Shown here one piece after another: positions 27,113 to 41,311 of a stretch of 64,000 nt of DNA. A program made the position numbers and the translations under genes. The notes below the pieces were generated by a model. That model was not told the DNA's origin and did not search any database. It worked only from the letters and a program-made list of their open reading frames with translations. This DNA is from Mycteria americana (Eukaryota; Chordata; Aves; Ciconiiformes; Ciconiidae): NCBI RefSeq assembly GCF_035582795.1, contig NC_134365.1, positions 43,008,135 to 43,072,134 of the forward strand. The letters run 5' to 3'. Each line of letters begins with the position of its first letter. Position 1 is the stretch's first letter.

Positions 27113-30100
27113 CCAGAATTAAGCCAGGCAGCCTGCCGTCCCTCTCTCGCAGTTGACCTCTTGCCAGCCTGATGCCAATTGCTTAAGCAGGAGTTAGCTA
27201 AGTAATAGGCTCAGAGTTTTCCTGGAGTTTGCCTTACTGCTCAGCTTTGCATGATTCCCCTGCAGCAGCTGTGCCAGCAAGTGCCTCCACGGCAAGGAAA
27301 AGGGATCTGCATTTTCTCCTCTTGTCTGGTTTAAGGCATTGTCAGTCCTTGGGTTCTGTAACTGGTAAGTCTGCTGCCTGCGTGCAGGTGAGGCACGTGA
27401 AGCTTGCTCCCACTTTTCAGGGAGATTTTTGGTTGCAGGCCACACACAGCCGATTGATAGCTCATGACTTCTGCCTCTGTCTTACAGTCACCTCAGCTGA
27501 AAACGGACAGGGAGATTCACTTAGTTCGCTTCCTTTTTTTCATTATTTTCTGTTTACTCAACATGGGCAACATCGTTCATCCTAGAACATTTCTTAAAGG
27601 CAAAGGAGAAAAAGCATGACAGTGATTCATTCATGCAGAGCAAATTTTATTTGGAAGTCTTTATTTGTTGACAAAAGGCTTAAATTAAAATCAGAAGGGA
27701 AAGAATCAAAATTAAGAAAAAAAATTCTCTGGAGACTTTCTCCTCCCTCCGAATAAGACGAGTGACTGTCCTTTCAATTTGCTACTTTGCTGTAATGACT
27801 CCGGCAGATTTGTGCTAGTGTAAGGGAGCTATTAATTAACCCCGGAGATTTATTTTTCTCTGGAAGAATCCAGTGCCTGGCCTTGTGCCAAAAGGGATGG
27901 GACACTTCTCTCTCTGGCACTCGCAAAGAGCCTGGATTCGTCCCACCTGCTACCCGGCATTGAACCCACAGCTAGGACCTCGCTGTGTCAGGGCAAGAGG
28001 GGACCTCTCAAGGAGCGATTCCGCTCCCAGGGGACAAAGCCACCCTTCAGAGATGTCTCTCCCATCCCAGGGGCTGTTGGGGCATCCAGGGGCGACCCAG
28101 ACCTTCATGGCAGAGCCTTCTTGAAACGCTTGAAGTGGAAGCATTGAGCAGGAGTCAAGGTGTTCCCAAAATAAGACCAAAAGCTCGGAGAAGGCTTGGT
28201 TGAAGGGGCAGGCTGGGGAGAGTACAGTCCTGTTGAATAAGAGCTTTGTACAAGGCGTAATTATCACCACAAACCAATCCGTCCGGAGGCGCAGGGGCTG
28301 GGAGGACAGGCACCATGTTGGCTCAGCTCTCGCGTTGCTAGCTCTACAAGCAAACGTTGGCTATTCCTGCGAAAGAACTTGCAGTGCAAAAGGTTGCCTG
28401 CTAGCTCGATATTACAGCGATGACAAATTCTTGTCACTGAGCTGCTCGGTCTGGGTTTGTCCTGTTAGCTGGGGTGTTTTTACCCCACGGACTTTGTGGG
28501 CTAGGTGGATCAGGTGGGAAGAAGCCAGGCTGCGAGCACAGACGTGGCGTTCCCCCGGCAGCGCCTGCGGCTCGGGGCCCGGAGGAGCAGTGCTCCCGCC
28601 CGCCGAGCCGGGCTGCGGGGCTGTGCTCGTAGAGCCTCATGGCAGCACCGCTCATCAGCAGATACCAGTTTTTCCTCAGCATTGTCATCGTTTCAAGACA
28701 TGATCAAAGAGCTGGGCCCGGCAGCACTAGTTGGCTCCTGCCCAGATTGCACGTTCCCCTTTCCCACACGGACCGGAGGGACTTTGCTGTCATGTCACAA
28801 GCTCGTCTGGACCGTACTCCTCCCAGACAGCACAAGGACAAGGGACCATGTGTGACATTTTTGATCCTTCCTCTCTGGAAGGTGATAAAACACCCGAGTG
28901 CCGGCGCTGCCTGCCAGAGCAGCTGGACGATCACAGATGCTGCCTTCTCTGTGTTCTCCTACCAGTCGCTGGCGTCTGCCCTCGGCAGCCGGTGCCCAGC
29001 CTTGGAGAGCACGGCACGGAGTAGGTCCTGACAAGGGGCTTGCTCGGGGACAGCGAGGACGGCCCGCTCTGACGCTGATGCCTGGGGAGAGCTGTGCATC
29101 ACAGCCCCGTGGTGCCGAGCTGGGTGGCGAAGGAGAGATGAAGGTCAGCGGTGCAGGCAGCGCCGGCCCCACCAGCGCCCACGGGTGAGCACAGCTCTCC
29201 ATCCACGGCACTGGCACTGGGCCAGCCGGGGGCACTCGGGACTGAGACCTCCAAGGTACCGGGAATCACAGAATGCCAGCTCAGAGGTAAGTGACGGTCA
29301 CAAGGGAAGCAACGTTAGGGGCGAGGAGGAGGAGGAGAGGAAATACCATTCTGTGACTGTAACAAGCCTGGGCATGTGCCTGCCTTACGTATCATGCACT
29401 GTTCCAATCAGTTCTTTTAAATCTCTATATGTATATGTATAGTAGGGATAGAAAAATACAAAGGAAAAGGTGAGGGGGATGAACACAGAGGCACAGAAAG
29501 GCTTTGTATGAGAAAGACCAGACTCTTCTGCTTGGAAATGAGAAATGAAGGAGAGGAAGGGGTATGAGGTCTATAAAATCCCTAGTGCCCCTAGAAGGGA
29601 CACACAGAAAGTGACCTGCCACTCGGGTTAACGTGAACCAGAGGAAGAGGGTCCTCACTCAACCCACCCCTGCACTGTAAACATGTTGCCTCAGGGGGCA
29701 AAACCCAAGGGTTTTGATCTTGGTTCAAAAACCAAGTAGACAGATTCGCCCGGGGTAAGGCCAGCGGTGGCAATTAAAAATAACGTAAAAAGGACAAACC
29801 TTTCTTTAGACATGGTGAGAAAGGGGCCCTACAGACGTCTTTCATTAGAAGGTGGGGAGGAGAATAAGTGCCTGAGAATACCTGTTCAAGACAGTTAGGA
29901 GGAATAGACAAAAAGCCTAGATTAAATGAGATTAAATGATTAAAAACCAGAGTTTAATTACTACCAAAAATCCAGCTGCTGTGTGCTGGGTTACAGAGCT
30001 GTACCAGACAGACACAGAAGACACTGATGTCCCGGATGAACAGGGACTCCAGCAGGAGAAGGGAATGACAAGAGGCATTGATCCTCAACTCAGTAAGTTA

Positions 30101-33100
30101 AGAGGCTTCAGTATGTGGCAAACATACAGACAACTCAGTGTACCTGCAGCTCTTTCATCGGAACCCCCCCTGGATCTAACCCTAGGCTACATCCTCTGAT
30201 ATGAAGCTTTTCCTCAGCAACTCCCCCATTACCTGAGCGCCCGACGTTCCTGCTGGATCCGTATGTCAGCAGGTAACGAGGCAGAGCGCAGCACACGAGG
30301 GCCGTGCCAGCCAGCACCGCGGGCTTGTCTACAGCTAACTAGCTCTTAGGGGAGCCTCTCGTACGAGCGAGCGATCTCGGGTTTCCCCTTCGGCCCTGCC
30401 TGGCTCCTTCCTTTGAGGATTTAGGTTCGTTTCTCATTTTCCAACAAAATGAATGGGCTGGGCTGGCAGCCTCCCCTCTGTCTGCAGGGGTACTGCAGGA
30501 CGCAGGCTGGTGATGGCTGGGGCTGCCAGGACTTCTTGTTTGTGCCTCCCCAAACTGAGGTGGGACGCAAGAGACACAACTCCATTATGGAAAATGGCTA
30601 GAAGCTGTTCTCTTCTTGCCATTACTGCAGCCCTTCTGTCTTCAAAGGAGAAGAGGAGGCGAAGAGGTGGGGCTAAAGACTGGAGGAACACTGTTTGCAT
30701 GGTGTGGCAGAAGGTGGCCTCCTGATGGCAAAGCTTTGGGTAGTGAGATGTAAGACCGGTGATGTTTTGCTTCAGGGGCTCTCAGAGGAGGCTAGGAGGG
30801 TTCAAGTGGCTGGCTGTGGGGTCAGGCAGGGATGGGATGCAGCGGTAGGCTGGGCACGGGGGAGACAGAAACGTCAGGAGACGGAGAACCGGGTGGGAAG
30901 GTGAGGCACAGCAAGGCTTCTGCCGTCAGCCATCACAAATACAGCTGGGATCTGCTTTCTTTTTATTACCCCATTCACACGTACTGGAGGAGGCTCCTAC
31001 TGCTTAACCCGGAGCTTAACCGGAGGAAAGGCTGGAGATTTCGGCAGCAAACCCATGCTTGTGCTTTTCTGATGCCAGGGGTTACTGCGGCACAGTGACA
31101 AGTCAAACGCCCATCATGCCAGCTGCTTTCTCATCAGCCCACATGTGGTGAAACATGGGGAAAACCGGGGTTGGCGTTCAGCCGGAGCCAGCTGTACCAC
31201 CAGGGACTGGTGGCCGGGTTGCCAGCCTAACTCCTCCAGACCCAGCTCCTGAAGGCGGACAAGCCCAGGCGAGGTTTTCATCCTACGCTGGTTTCTTCGG
31301 TGGGGCATACGGGCGCAGGATTATTAGCAGATTCCAGCACAAGAAACGTGAAGATTTTTTTCCTAATAGGATAAAAAAAAATAATGCAAAAAGATGGCTT
31401 TTGGGTTTTCCAGAGATAAAGCTGCTGCATTGGATACACCAAGAACAAAACCACGCATGGGAAAAGGTGCCTTTTTCATTCGTATTAGCATCACAGGAGC
31501 TAGCGGATTAAAATGCTACAATAAATAAGGCAAATATGCGGTTTGGACCTCTAACCGCCATTAGGAATGTACCTCTTTTTGCAGTGAAGAAAAGGCCAGG
31601 GAGAAATATTTCCAGCAATAAGTTGCTTTATGTGCTTCAGCTGAGTAAAGAAAGGCCTAGTTTATACCCTGCTGTTTAGTAACAGCTCATTTCTAGGGCT
31701 CTGACTCACTCGGAACACAGCAGCCATGTGTGCTGTTTACTGAACCACCGCAAAATTGTGTGCAGCGCTTACGGGTGATATCTGATGTTTTGTAGTATAG
31801 CAGGCAGCAAATGCCTGCTGTGGTTGATTTATACCCGAAGCAAAGCAGAGGTACACAATGAAACTCAAAGGCACTGTTGCAAATCCGCTCCAAGAAGGAG
31901 TTGGGTGATTGCTGTAAGGGGACAGAAACCAGCACATACGTTCTCCTACTCACAGCTCCTGGAGGTGCAGCTGGACCAACTTCACCTTTTCCAGAAGCAT
32001 GATATTAGACTGGGCTGAAGTCATGCACGGAGGCAGGCTTAAATAGCGGGTTGTGCTCTGAGAAGCTGGCTGGGGAGAACAAAACGAGGCGGTAATTAGG
32101 GAAAGGGCCAGTTCTGAGGATACAATATGCAATATTTTAAGATGGTGAGTAGGAGTGCTTTTGTTGGATAATTCACATTACCTCTGTTGGGAAGGACAGT
32201 AATTCCTGCTCAAGCTACCGCGTTACTTTATGGCAACACGGCAAAAAACAGGCTTGCAGTATGCGTCTCAAGAACTGGAGATATGCCAATCATTTAAAGG
32301 TTATTCGATCCAGTAGCTTACCTGATCATTTCAGGACATTTGAAGCTTGCTGCTCCTTTGCTGGCACTGCAGGAGTACTATACAGATAGCAAGGCGCGAT
32401 GAAGGCGGTTGCAGCACTCGAGTGCCGCGTGACGTGGTGGCATCTGCCTGGTGTCATGTCCCTCCATGGGGGTTTGGAGCGTGCTCTGCCATCCTTGCTG
32501 TCCGTCCTCTGAGGTCTGAGCCGTCCTCGCTCAGAGCCACCGCTGTCACCTCGACGGCCCGGAGCCCCTCCGGCAGCCGCCGCACAACGTCCACCTTCCT
32601 GCCCCGATAACACGTGGGACGCAGGCACCTTGCTTAGGAGCACTGCTCTGCTCTCCTTTCCACCCCTGCCCAGGGTGGCAAGCTTAAAATGCAAGAGCCT
32701 CCTTCCCTAAATGAGGCTTGAGGAACTGGGGACCCTGCAACCCAGCACTGAGGTCTGTTTTAAAAGAAAACCATGTGAAAATGATCAACGGCTAATAAAT
32801 ACCGTAGACTCGAAGAGCTGCTCATAGTGACAATGTGCGGCCTCTTAAAATGGGCTGGCAGGGATTTAAAACACTGACAATCAAATACAAGCCATGGGGT
32901 TGGGGAGGACTTTCTAAAAGGCTTCTTTGGGCAAATGACAGCCTTCTCACAGAACGCAATTTCATTTTCAGCTACAACTTGTAATACTTTGGGGCTTTTA
33001 TTCATTATTTTTCAGCCTTCTAAAATTCAGTTTTCAGCTTATTTCTCAGCTGTTATTCAGTATTTTCATCAGTGTTAACTAAACCCAGGGAGCATTTGCA

Positions 33101-36100
33101 GTTTTAGCCTGGATTAAGCCTTTATTCCTCATTGTTTTAAATGCATGAAAGTCAACCGAGTTGTTTTGTTTGATGTTCTCCATGCCACGGTGAATTCTGT
33201 GCTGTTAGGACTGTAAATGGGCCATGTCGTTCATGAATTACTAATCCCTGTCACTCACATTTTCTGGGGAACACATACTATATTTAGTCTTTACACTTGG
33301 AAAAACAAAGCTGGAGAACTTTGAGGCTATTTTTCTCATGAGGAGTCCTTAGAATATTCCCTAAAAAAATGGCAAGATAATTCAGTCACCAAGTGTAAGT
33401 GCAATTCATTAACCGTGGTGGAAATTAGACCCTTGAATTGAGAGGCTAATTAAGATAATTAGATCTAACGCCTGAAAGGAAACTATGCAGACATTTCTTA
33501 AAATCTCATTTATATTTATGTAAATCTGGACCAACTCCACTGTCATTTTCTGGATTTATACCCAAGTAATTGAAATCACTATTGAGCTGTTCTAAGCTCT
33601 CAATATCAGCAAAAGGCATTGAAGTAAAACAATTAACAGATAGGATGTGTTTTTCTCTGTAACTTCTAGATGAACTTAATATCACAATGCTCTTCTTTCC
33701 AAAGGTACTTTGCCATTCTGATGGATCACTTATTTAAAAAAAATAAAAAGCTTGATGAATTTAGAGGGCTGTCATCAATTTAAAGAGCTGCCAATTTTTG
33801 CAGCATTAGCAAATGAAGAAAGTTGAAATGCTTCAGCATCAACTACTGCCTCTTCCAGGAGAGCCATTACATTTAATCTGTGGCTTTCGTGTGGAAGGAC
33901 CTTTCTCCTCTGCTGCTTCTTGCGACCACCAGCTGCACTGAGACCACCATTAGTAAAAAACACTAAATAAATGCTGCACACAAACCAAGGAGAAAAGTGG
34001 ACAAAGTCAGCGGGGGACACAACATAATTATGCACAGATATGAATTTTAACAGTGCACACTTACGTGCAATTGCCTGCTATGCTATCGTCAGGAAGACGA
34101 CCCTGTCTTGGCTTGTATTTAGTAGGGAGCGTAAGGCAGATCTGTGACTGTGTGACGTGCTCTTCTCCCTGCCACCCCATCCCATCAGCCATATTAGCTG
34201 TGGACAGAGCTGCGCCCGTATGTCTTGCAGGGAGCTAATGTGAACTGAAAGGCAGCCTGCCTAGACAGCTATGAAACACCGAGCCCTGCAGTCTGCCTCG
34301 CTCTTACATCCAAAATCTAGATTACTGCATAATTGTCCTGAGAAATAGGGAGAGCTCGTGGCTCCCTCTGGCCCAGCTGGGCTAAGACAAATCCAGGGGG
34401 CACACACCCTCACACCTAAAATCTGGAGACAAGCAGGGATTAAAAAACCTGAAAATCCAAACCCTGTCCATCACCAAAAATACCATGTTATTCCATACGT
34501 TGGAGCTGGTTTTCCTCTCAGCCTCAAAGAAGGAACTGAAGGAACCAGGAGCAAGAAGAGACCAGATGCTTCAGTGAGAGCTGCTGGCGAACAGTTTACA
34601 AAAATATATTAACAATAAAGAAGGCAGGGGACAGGAAGATAACAGCAGGACTACTAGCTCAGCCCAAGGGGCTCTCCAGACCTTTACCTGTTGGTTGACA
34701 CCTCCCAAGTAAATGCCCGCAAAGCCTCTCGGGACTCGTGGTTCCTCCATCATCACTTGGCGGATTTCAAGCAGACCAACAACATGGGGAGCGTGCAGAA
34801 CCTTTACGTGGTATCACACGCTGTGATGCCGTGTCTGGGGTAGGAAGAAGGGCCTCCACAGAAAGAGAAAAGAAAGAGGCTTCCCTTCTCTGGGGTAAAA
34901 AAGAGGTTGAGGGGAGCTACGTTCATTTGGTATAAATGCGCCTGCGCTGCTTCTGCATAAGGCGCTGAAAAGCATCCAGGATACCTGAAGCAGACGTGAC
35001 ATCTGAGTTCAACATCTGTTCTCGTTACTAATACGGAGCGCTGTTTCTTTTTAAAATATTTTCTTCTTTGGAAGGTTTTCCAGAGCTGCGCGCAGCAGTG
35101 AAAGAGAGACTGCCAGCCTCGGCACAGGAGGCTGCCGCATCACGGGCAGCGCTGGTAGCTCGCCTCTGGAAGACGGCCAGTTCTGGCTCCTGCAGCTTTG
35201 GCAGCTCAGCGGGAACTGGGAGGCATTGCCTTGCAGAGAGCAGATATCCCTGGCTCGCTAAACAAGCTCGGTGCTCTCAATGAAACCAGAGACAACTGCA
35301 AATAGCCCCAGTCCAATCCCTCCACTCCTATGCCCGTTTCACATCACTTACCGTCTGAATTCAAATTTGTGGAGTCCATGCGAGCATTTCATCAGCTCTA
35401 CCGAGTTCAGGATCAGCCCTTCCTAGCTGTCCCTTGCCTCATACCCTTCAAACCTCCATCCTGCGGGAATCCACATTCAGTGGAATACCTTGAATTTAGG
35501 AAATAAATTTACAAAACGTAAAACCTAAAAGAGGTCTCCTTTTCACCAAATGTGCAGGGGAGTTTAGGCTCCAGGACTGTATGCTCTGTATCTTTTTCAT
35601 TTGCACTCTGGAATTTGATTTTTATGTATTAGGACAAATCACTGCAAGTGACTTCTTCCAGCAGGCAGTAAGGCAAGGCAGCTTTCCAGCTACGCACAAC
35701 CCAGGGCATGAGATCAGTCTGTCCCTCCTGGGCACAGCAAAGCCAAAAAACTCCTTCCCCTCCTTCCCAGTTCCATCAATGCCCTGACATTTAATGTCAC
35801 CCGCACACTGGTGTGGTTGTGGTTCTCCAGTCAATCTCCTTTGCAGCAGCAGTCGGATTTTAACCAAAATCTGTTGCTTGTCTTATGAGCAACAATGTGC
35901 ATCGGTTTTTTTAACAGAAAATGGGGGTTTCAGTTGCTAATGGCACATGATTCAGTTTTCTCTGACTTTCCCATATAACCTTCAGGAAAATTAGTCAGCT
36001 TTTTAACACAGTCATACCACTCTGTCCTTTCCCTCGCTGCTAGGATGCTCTGTCAAGGTACCTGTGGAAATTAAAGTTCCAAGTCAGACCATCATAACAA

Positions 36101-39100
36101 CCTGACCACAACTAGTATATCTGAGTCTGTGAATAAACATCTAATACTCTACATATTCAGAGCACAAGAATTGCTATAGAAATGGCATCCTGTGAATTAG
36201 GTATTATACAGCTGTCTCCCAAGCACTCAAATCATCTCTCATACCCAAAAGAAAAAAAAAAAAAAGGTTGCTTTTGGCCCAGTGGGACAAAATCTAAGCA
36301 AAATTGCTTCTTTCTCCTGTGTACATTAGGACTGATGCATTGAAATTGAAAAACTGTGGATTAGGATCCCAGATAAGTATCTTATTTTGACCTAGAGGTT
36401 TGGGTTGGACCTGTTATTAGTGTAAACATAAAGTTTCTAGCCTTTTAAAAAAATATGATCTACAATAGCTGAGAAAGAAGCAAAATTCCTTAGATAAATG
36501 AGAAATATGTAGGTGTGGGACTCATTATTTTAATGGCAGTAATGTGTCTTCCAAAATGTAGACTATTCCATGAAGAGTGTTAAGGTTTAGCAGTCAAAGC
36601 AGAATCACAAGACATTTTTACCTGTGCGGATGATTAACAGAAGCGCATCTTGGAATTATGTGACACACATAACCCACTAAATACTGTCTGTCTCTATATG
36701 TTTTATTCTGATGTAATCATCCAGTGTCACATGGATAGTCCGCTGCACACTTAAGGCTCTCTCACAGCAAACCAAGTAACACACTAAATAACAATTCGGC
36801 ATGTGTTGTTCCCTCAAAAATTAGATCTGGACTTGGATTAAGGAACTAATAAATCAAAAGATACGGCTTCAGGGGAAGACGAGACAGAGCTTCCCATGCA
36901 GTGGTTTTCCATATACCTTTCCTCCATTGCTTTTAGGAGACAGAGCCGGTGCCAGGCTGTACGACAAGACTCCTAGTCGGTCAGCTACGGAGAAGATCAT
37001 ATAATTGAACTGGACACCATTAGACCACGCACACGCCGTGCTGGAGCTCTGGACAGTCATGCAGGGTGAGGAATCGTAGTCGCATAGCCACAAAGATGCT
37101 GCGTAATGCCCTTAAGGCCAGTTTCCCACCAATTAGCTCTCCAAAAGTAACATTATTCTTTACTTGGCTGTAAGCAAACACTGGCATCTTTAGATGTTGG
37201 GCATGAAGGTTTATACAAAAGAGCAACAAGGCACTGAGCCTGCTCCTATAGCATTTCTGTAGGCGGTGATGGGCTCCAGCGGGGCTCACACTGCAGGCAA
37301 ATTGCTGTGCTGTGCCATCGGCTGTCAGGTTGGACACCTGGACCACCTCAGCCTTCGCAAAGGACTTTGGGCTGAACTCAGTGCTGCTGGGGTATGTTAG
37401 GCATGGGCTGAACGGCTTGGGGCCGCCCAGGGAGCTGGGTGCAGAACCATCTGTTTGTCAATCCAGGTGACGAGGAGCAGAAGACCGATAATTAAATGGT
37501 CCATTCAGCCAAGATGGGAACCCACAGAGCACCTCCAGGGTCATCAACTTATGCTCCCAGACATGCTTTCTGACAAAATCCCAAGCACGTCATCCAGATG
37601 TGGAGGCCAAGGCCAAAACCTCTGAGTTTGCTGACTTTTCTAGCGCCTCGATCCAGCTCCGTGCCATCTGCACGGGCCTCAGCACGAGCACGTGAGCGTG
37701 GTGCTGCATGCACAGGGACGGCCACGCTGCTCCCGTGACCATGCTAACGTCCCTGCCCAGAGCTGTGCCCTGCCACGCAGACCTAACCATGGCCGGCACG
37801 GCTGGCTGGGGTATTTCTGCACCGCACTGCACCGCAAGCGTGCACCCGCCTGGTATTTTAGGTAAAGGGGAGAGTTAGGTGCCTATAACGTAAGCAATAC
37901 ATTCTGCCTATATGTCTTTTTAGGAGCCTGAGGATGCTCATACGGAGAAAGACAACGCACACCCCTCCTCCAGCCAGCTCCGGAGGTGAGGCAGCTCACC
38001 CTTGAAGGCTGGCTCAGCTGGGGGACCTGGGGCTCCTCTTCACACCTTTTGGAAGTCACCGCTACCTGGTTAGGGCTTGTTCTGAGCTGCTTGGAGTTCG
38101 TCCTGTGCAATGGCTCAGGGAAACAGAGGAACAAATACACGGCTCCATCAAGTGAAAGGGATGGGCTCATTAAAACCATTGCATTTTAAACATTTAACTG
38201 TACTGCATGCAGAGATCCTTAATATGCAAGGGAGTTTTTCTTGTATTAGAGGGGAAAGGAACACAGGAAATGGTGTCTGCTTCCTTGTTATCATCTCAGT
38301 TTTCCTACAATAGTCATGGGTAAAAGAATAAAATAGACAGTATCTGCAATCCTGGTAGAAACAGTTTTCCACACTTTATAAAAAGATAATGGAGAGACTG
38401 AGATGACGTCCAATACATTGGTTTTTTTTTTTTAACACACAATGATTGCATCTGCATCTATCTTTAGATTCCCAGAGATTTAAAGCACGGCCTGAAACCC
38501 TTACAAATATGAAGCCCACTACTATCCGATGATGAAAAATTAATCACATGGGCATTAAGTGATTTACTCCAGGCTTTGCAGTAAATCAGTGCCAGCGATG
38601 ATCAAACCCTGGGGTCTTAACCTCTGCCTCCTCCTCTAGCTGATGTCTTTACCCCATGATATTTAACAGCTATGCCTGCAGAAGACCAACTGTTGGTTAG
38701 TTATTTTTACAAGAAATGTAGGTTGCCGTATTACTGTTGCACTGACTAATTAAACCAATAGCAGCAAATTAATTACATGGTGATAGTGTCCAACTATAAA
38801 GCCATCCAGGAAATTTCTGGTAAACAAAAACCATTTCAGGAGAATCCAGTTATCACCAACTCCAAAATAATAATCTTGTGCTGTTTGTTACTGTGAAAAG
38901 TTTGAAAAGTACTCAGCACTTGCCTTCTTTAAACTGAATATTCATATCTGCTATTCTCTATTGAATCATTCAATGACTCTTATATTAAAATAATTTTTGA
39001 ACAGGGTGATTAAAATATATGTGAACACATAAGTCAAGAGAAATTTTGGCATCTAAGATTTTAACAAAATGTGACAACTCTCAACCTTGAGGAAAAAATA

Positions 39101-41228
39101 TGGATAAATAATGGCCAGTGTCACATGGCACATCGAAACAGTGCAAGGGAGGAAAATTAGTGAGGGAAAATACATGTCACATTATGGAAAATAAAGAAAG
39201 GTACGCACACACATTTCTTCCTACAGATGTGGGTGTTTTTACGAGTGGAACAAATTTATTCCAAGCTCAAAACTGGAGCATTTAGAAAGCTCACGATGAC
39301 AAGTGCAATAACTTTAGGAGCTGTAGAGGCAGCATTTCAAGGCAGTAGCATTTATTCTACCTTCTGACGTGAACACCCACTCATTCTGACAACAGGACTC
39401 CGGAGGGAATAATGATGAGAAATTTATTTCTCTGCATTTCGATATAGATTCAGACTTTGTTATAAACCTGAGCAGTGCCAAAATGTAAAGGTAAAATTGT
39501 TAAAAACCTGTACAATTTATGAGATACTAAACACAGCCTGCAGATGCTGCTGGTTCGGGACCCAATCCTAACCTCAGGCACACGTTGTTATAAAACTCCA
39601 GAAGACAAAATTCACTCTTTTTCCCCAATGGTTCACAGTAATAGATTTCCAAGATATTCAGAGATGTTTGCCACATTTTTATTATAATTTGATCTTTGCA
39701 GTTAAAATGTTACAGCCAAAGTCAGGCAGTTACTGAATCAATAAAAAGTTTTTAAAATCAATCATATTTACAAAACCCTATAGACACCACAGAACGAATG
39801 GTTAAAACTCAAATACGTTAAATAGAATAGCAAGAAAATTATCTATGATATTGTTCATGCATTTTATTTCAACTATCTTTTTTTTTTCAGCAGGAAAAAC
39901 AATGAGAATTCTTAATCAGAAAAAAACTGGTATCAATCATCTTCTGCTCCAAAGTACTAGGTAATTAATTTTACTGGTCTGGTACCCTGTAAATTTGGTA
40001 TTTTCTGTTTACAATCTCTTGAATACGTTTGGATTAGAGGTTTGGGGTCTGAATATGCAGAAGTAGAAACCTGCCGTTTTCAGTGGGGATACACCTTTTT
40101 CATGGTCATGAGTGCTAGCTATTAAACAAACAAGACACTATCAATAAGAGATTGGTATTTGAGATGCTGGAAATCTATGATTTTTAGAATAATTGTTTCT
40201 CTTGAAACTTTTAAGTCTTATGAGAAGTCAGAACTATACAAGAAAATTAATTTTTCCCTACAATTCAATAAGGACGCTAAAAGCACTGAACTCCTGTTAT
40301 ATTTCACTATGAAAAATAAGCTTAGAGATCCTGGACAGGCTTTCTATGCTTTAACACAAGTAAATTTAGATGAATTATCTAAGGCCTAGCAGATGGCAAA
40401 TTTATCGGATGATGATTTATGACTTCAATAAGAGTTTCTACAATTATTTTCAAAGCAGTAAACCCAGCAGCTTCCCATTACAATCCTGCGCTATTCACTG
40501 CATGACCTGCGACGTGAACTTGCGCAGTATTCCCCAGGCACAAGGAACCACACGAGCTCAAGCCCAGAACCCCTCGCCACTGAGGCTGGGGAGCAAAACG
40601 CAGTATGATGGATGACTACAGCCTGTATCTTGGAAGTACCTAAGGATCAAAGCACATTCCAGAGGCTCAGGCCAGTGAGGGCAAGATGTGCTATCTAAAT
40701 AAATGTAATCCACACCCAAGTAATTTCTGCACCCACCCCTAGACTCTTTGAGCTTTAGGAACAGAAATGTGAATCGTTATCTCAGGCTGTCGCAAGTTTA
40801 CAGCCCAGACTGCTTTGGGATACGCAGACAGGCTGTCTCCACGGCTCCTAATGCTTTCCGAGGTAGCTACTCTCCTACACCAGCATAGGAGAAAATCAGT
40901 TTCATGGATTTTTTTTTCCATTTGGCAACCGTCTTTTGCCACTTTTGCAAGAGGAGCACAGAACTTAATGCCAAATGCTTTTGCTACTGTATCTCCAGGG
41001 AGGGACATGTGGAAGCTGGGGCTGCTTCTTCCCATTCATGTATCTGAGACCCTATATTCTTCCTTCTACATGACAGTCCTTTTCTACGCTCTACTCATCA
41101 TTCAACCTTCATCTTTCCCCTCTCTTCCTTTGAACTGGGTCTTCTTATCTCCTGTCTTCTCTTATTCTTGTCCCTCCTTCTCTCCACCCGCCCACCCATG
41201 GAGTTATTGCTGCATTACACTGTCTCAC

Positions 41229-41311
41229 GAGCCCTACAGTCAAGCAGAGAGTAGAAGCAATGAAATAGGAGGAGAAAATTTCCTGCTTTCTGCTTGACTG
41301 TAGCTTGGCTC
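41229..41311 (+). ncRNA. Candidate miRNA-like hairpin
   Basis: On the plus strand, 41234-41254 pairs with 41283-41303 over 21 consecutive positions (19 Watson-Crick and 2 G-U pairs), with a 28-nt loop. After a 3-nt bulge, gagcc (41229-41233) pairs with ggctc (41307-41311). The G-U pairs become A-C mismatches on the minus strand, so the plus strand folds better. No homology to a named microRNA is claimed, and a short inverted-repeat element is an alternative. Confidence 0.4.

Larger units (their letters stand above)
21356..41228. other. Long gene-free interval
   Basis: About 20 kb without supported coding exons. GC-rich segments (about 21,700-26,800 and 28,500-29,250) give overlapping spurious frames on both strands. 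From about 33,000 to 34,000 and 38,400 to 40,400 it is AT-rich with TAATTA-type motifs and no recognised repeats, which may reflect conserved noncoding DNA. Confidence 0.5.

Noticed and set aside
29265-29290. aatcacagaatgccagctcagagg resembling a CR1 terminus
   Set aside because: Only one partial octamer and no CR1 3' UTR next to it; too short to support.
33775-34035. Minus-strand frame with a protein-like C-terminal half (KVLPHESHRLNVMALLEEAV)
   Set aside because: Only 86 codons, no recognised family and no linked exons. Left as chance, although a tblastn search would settle it.
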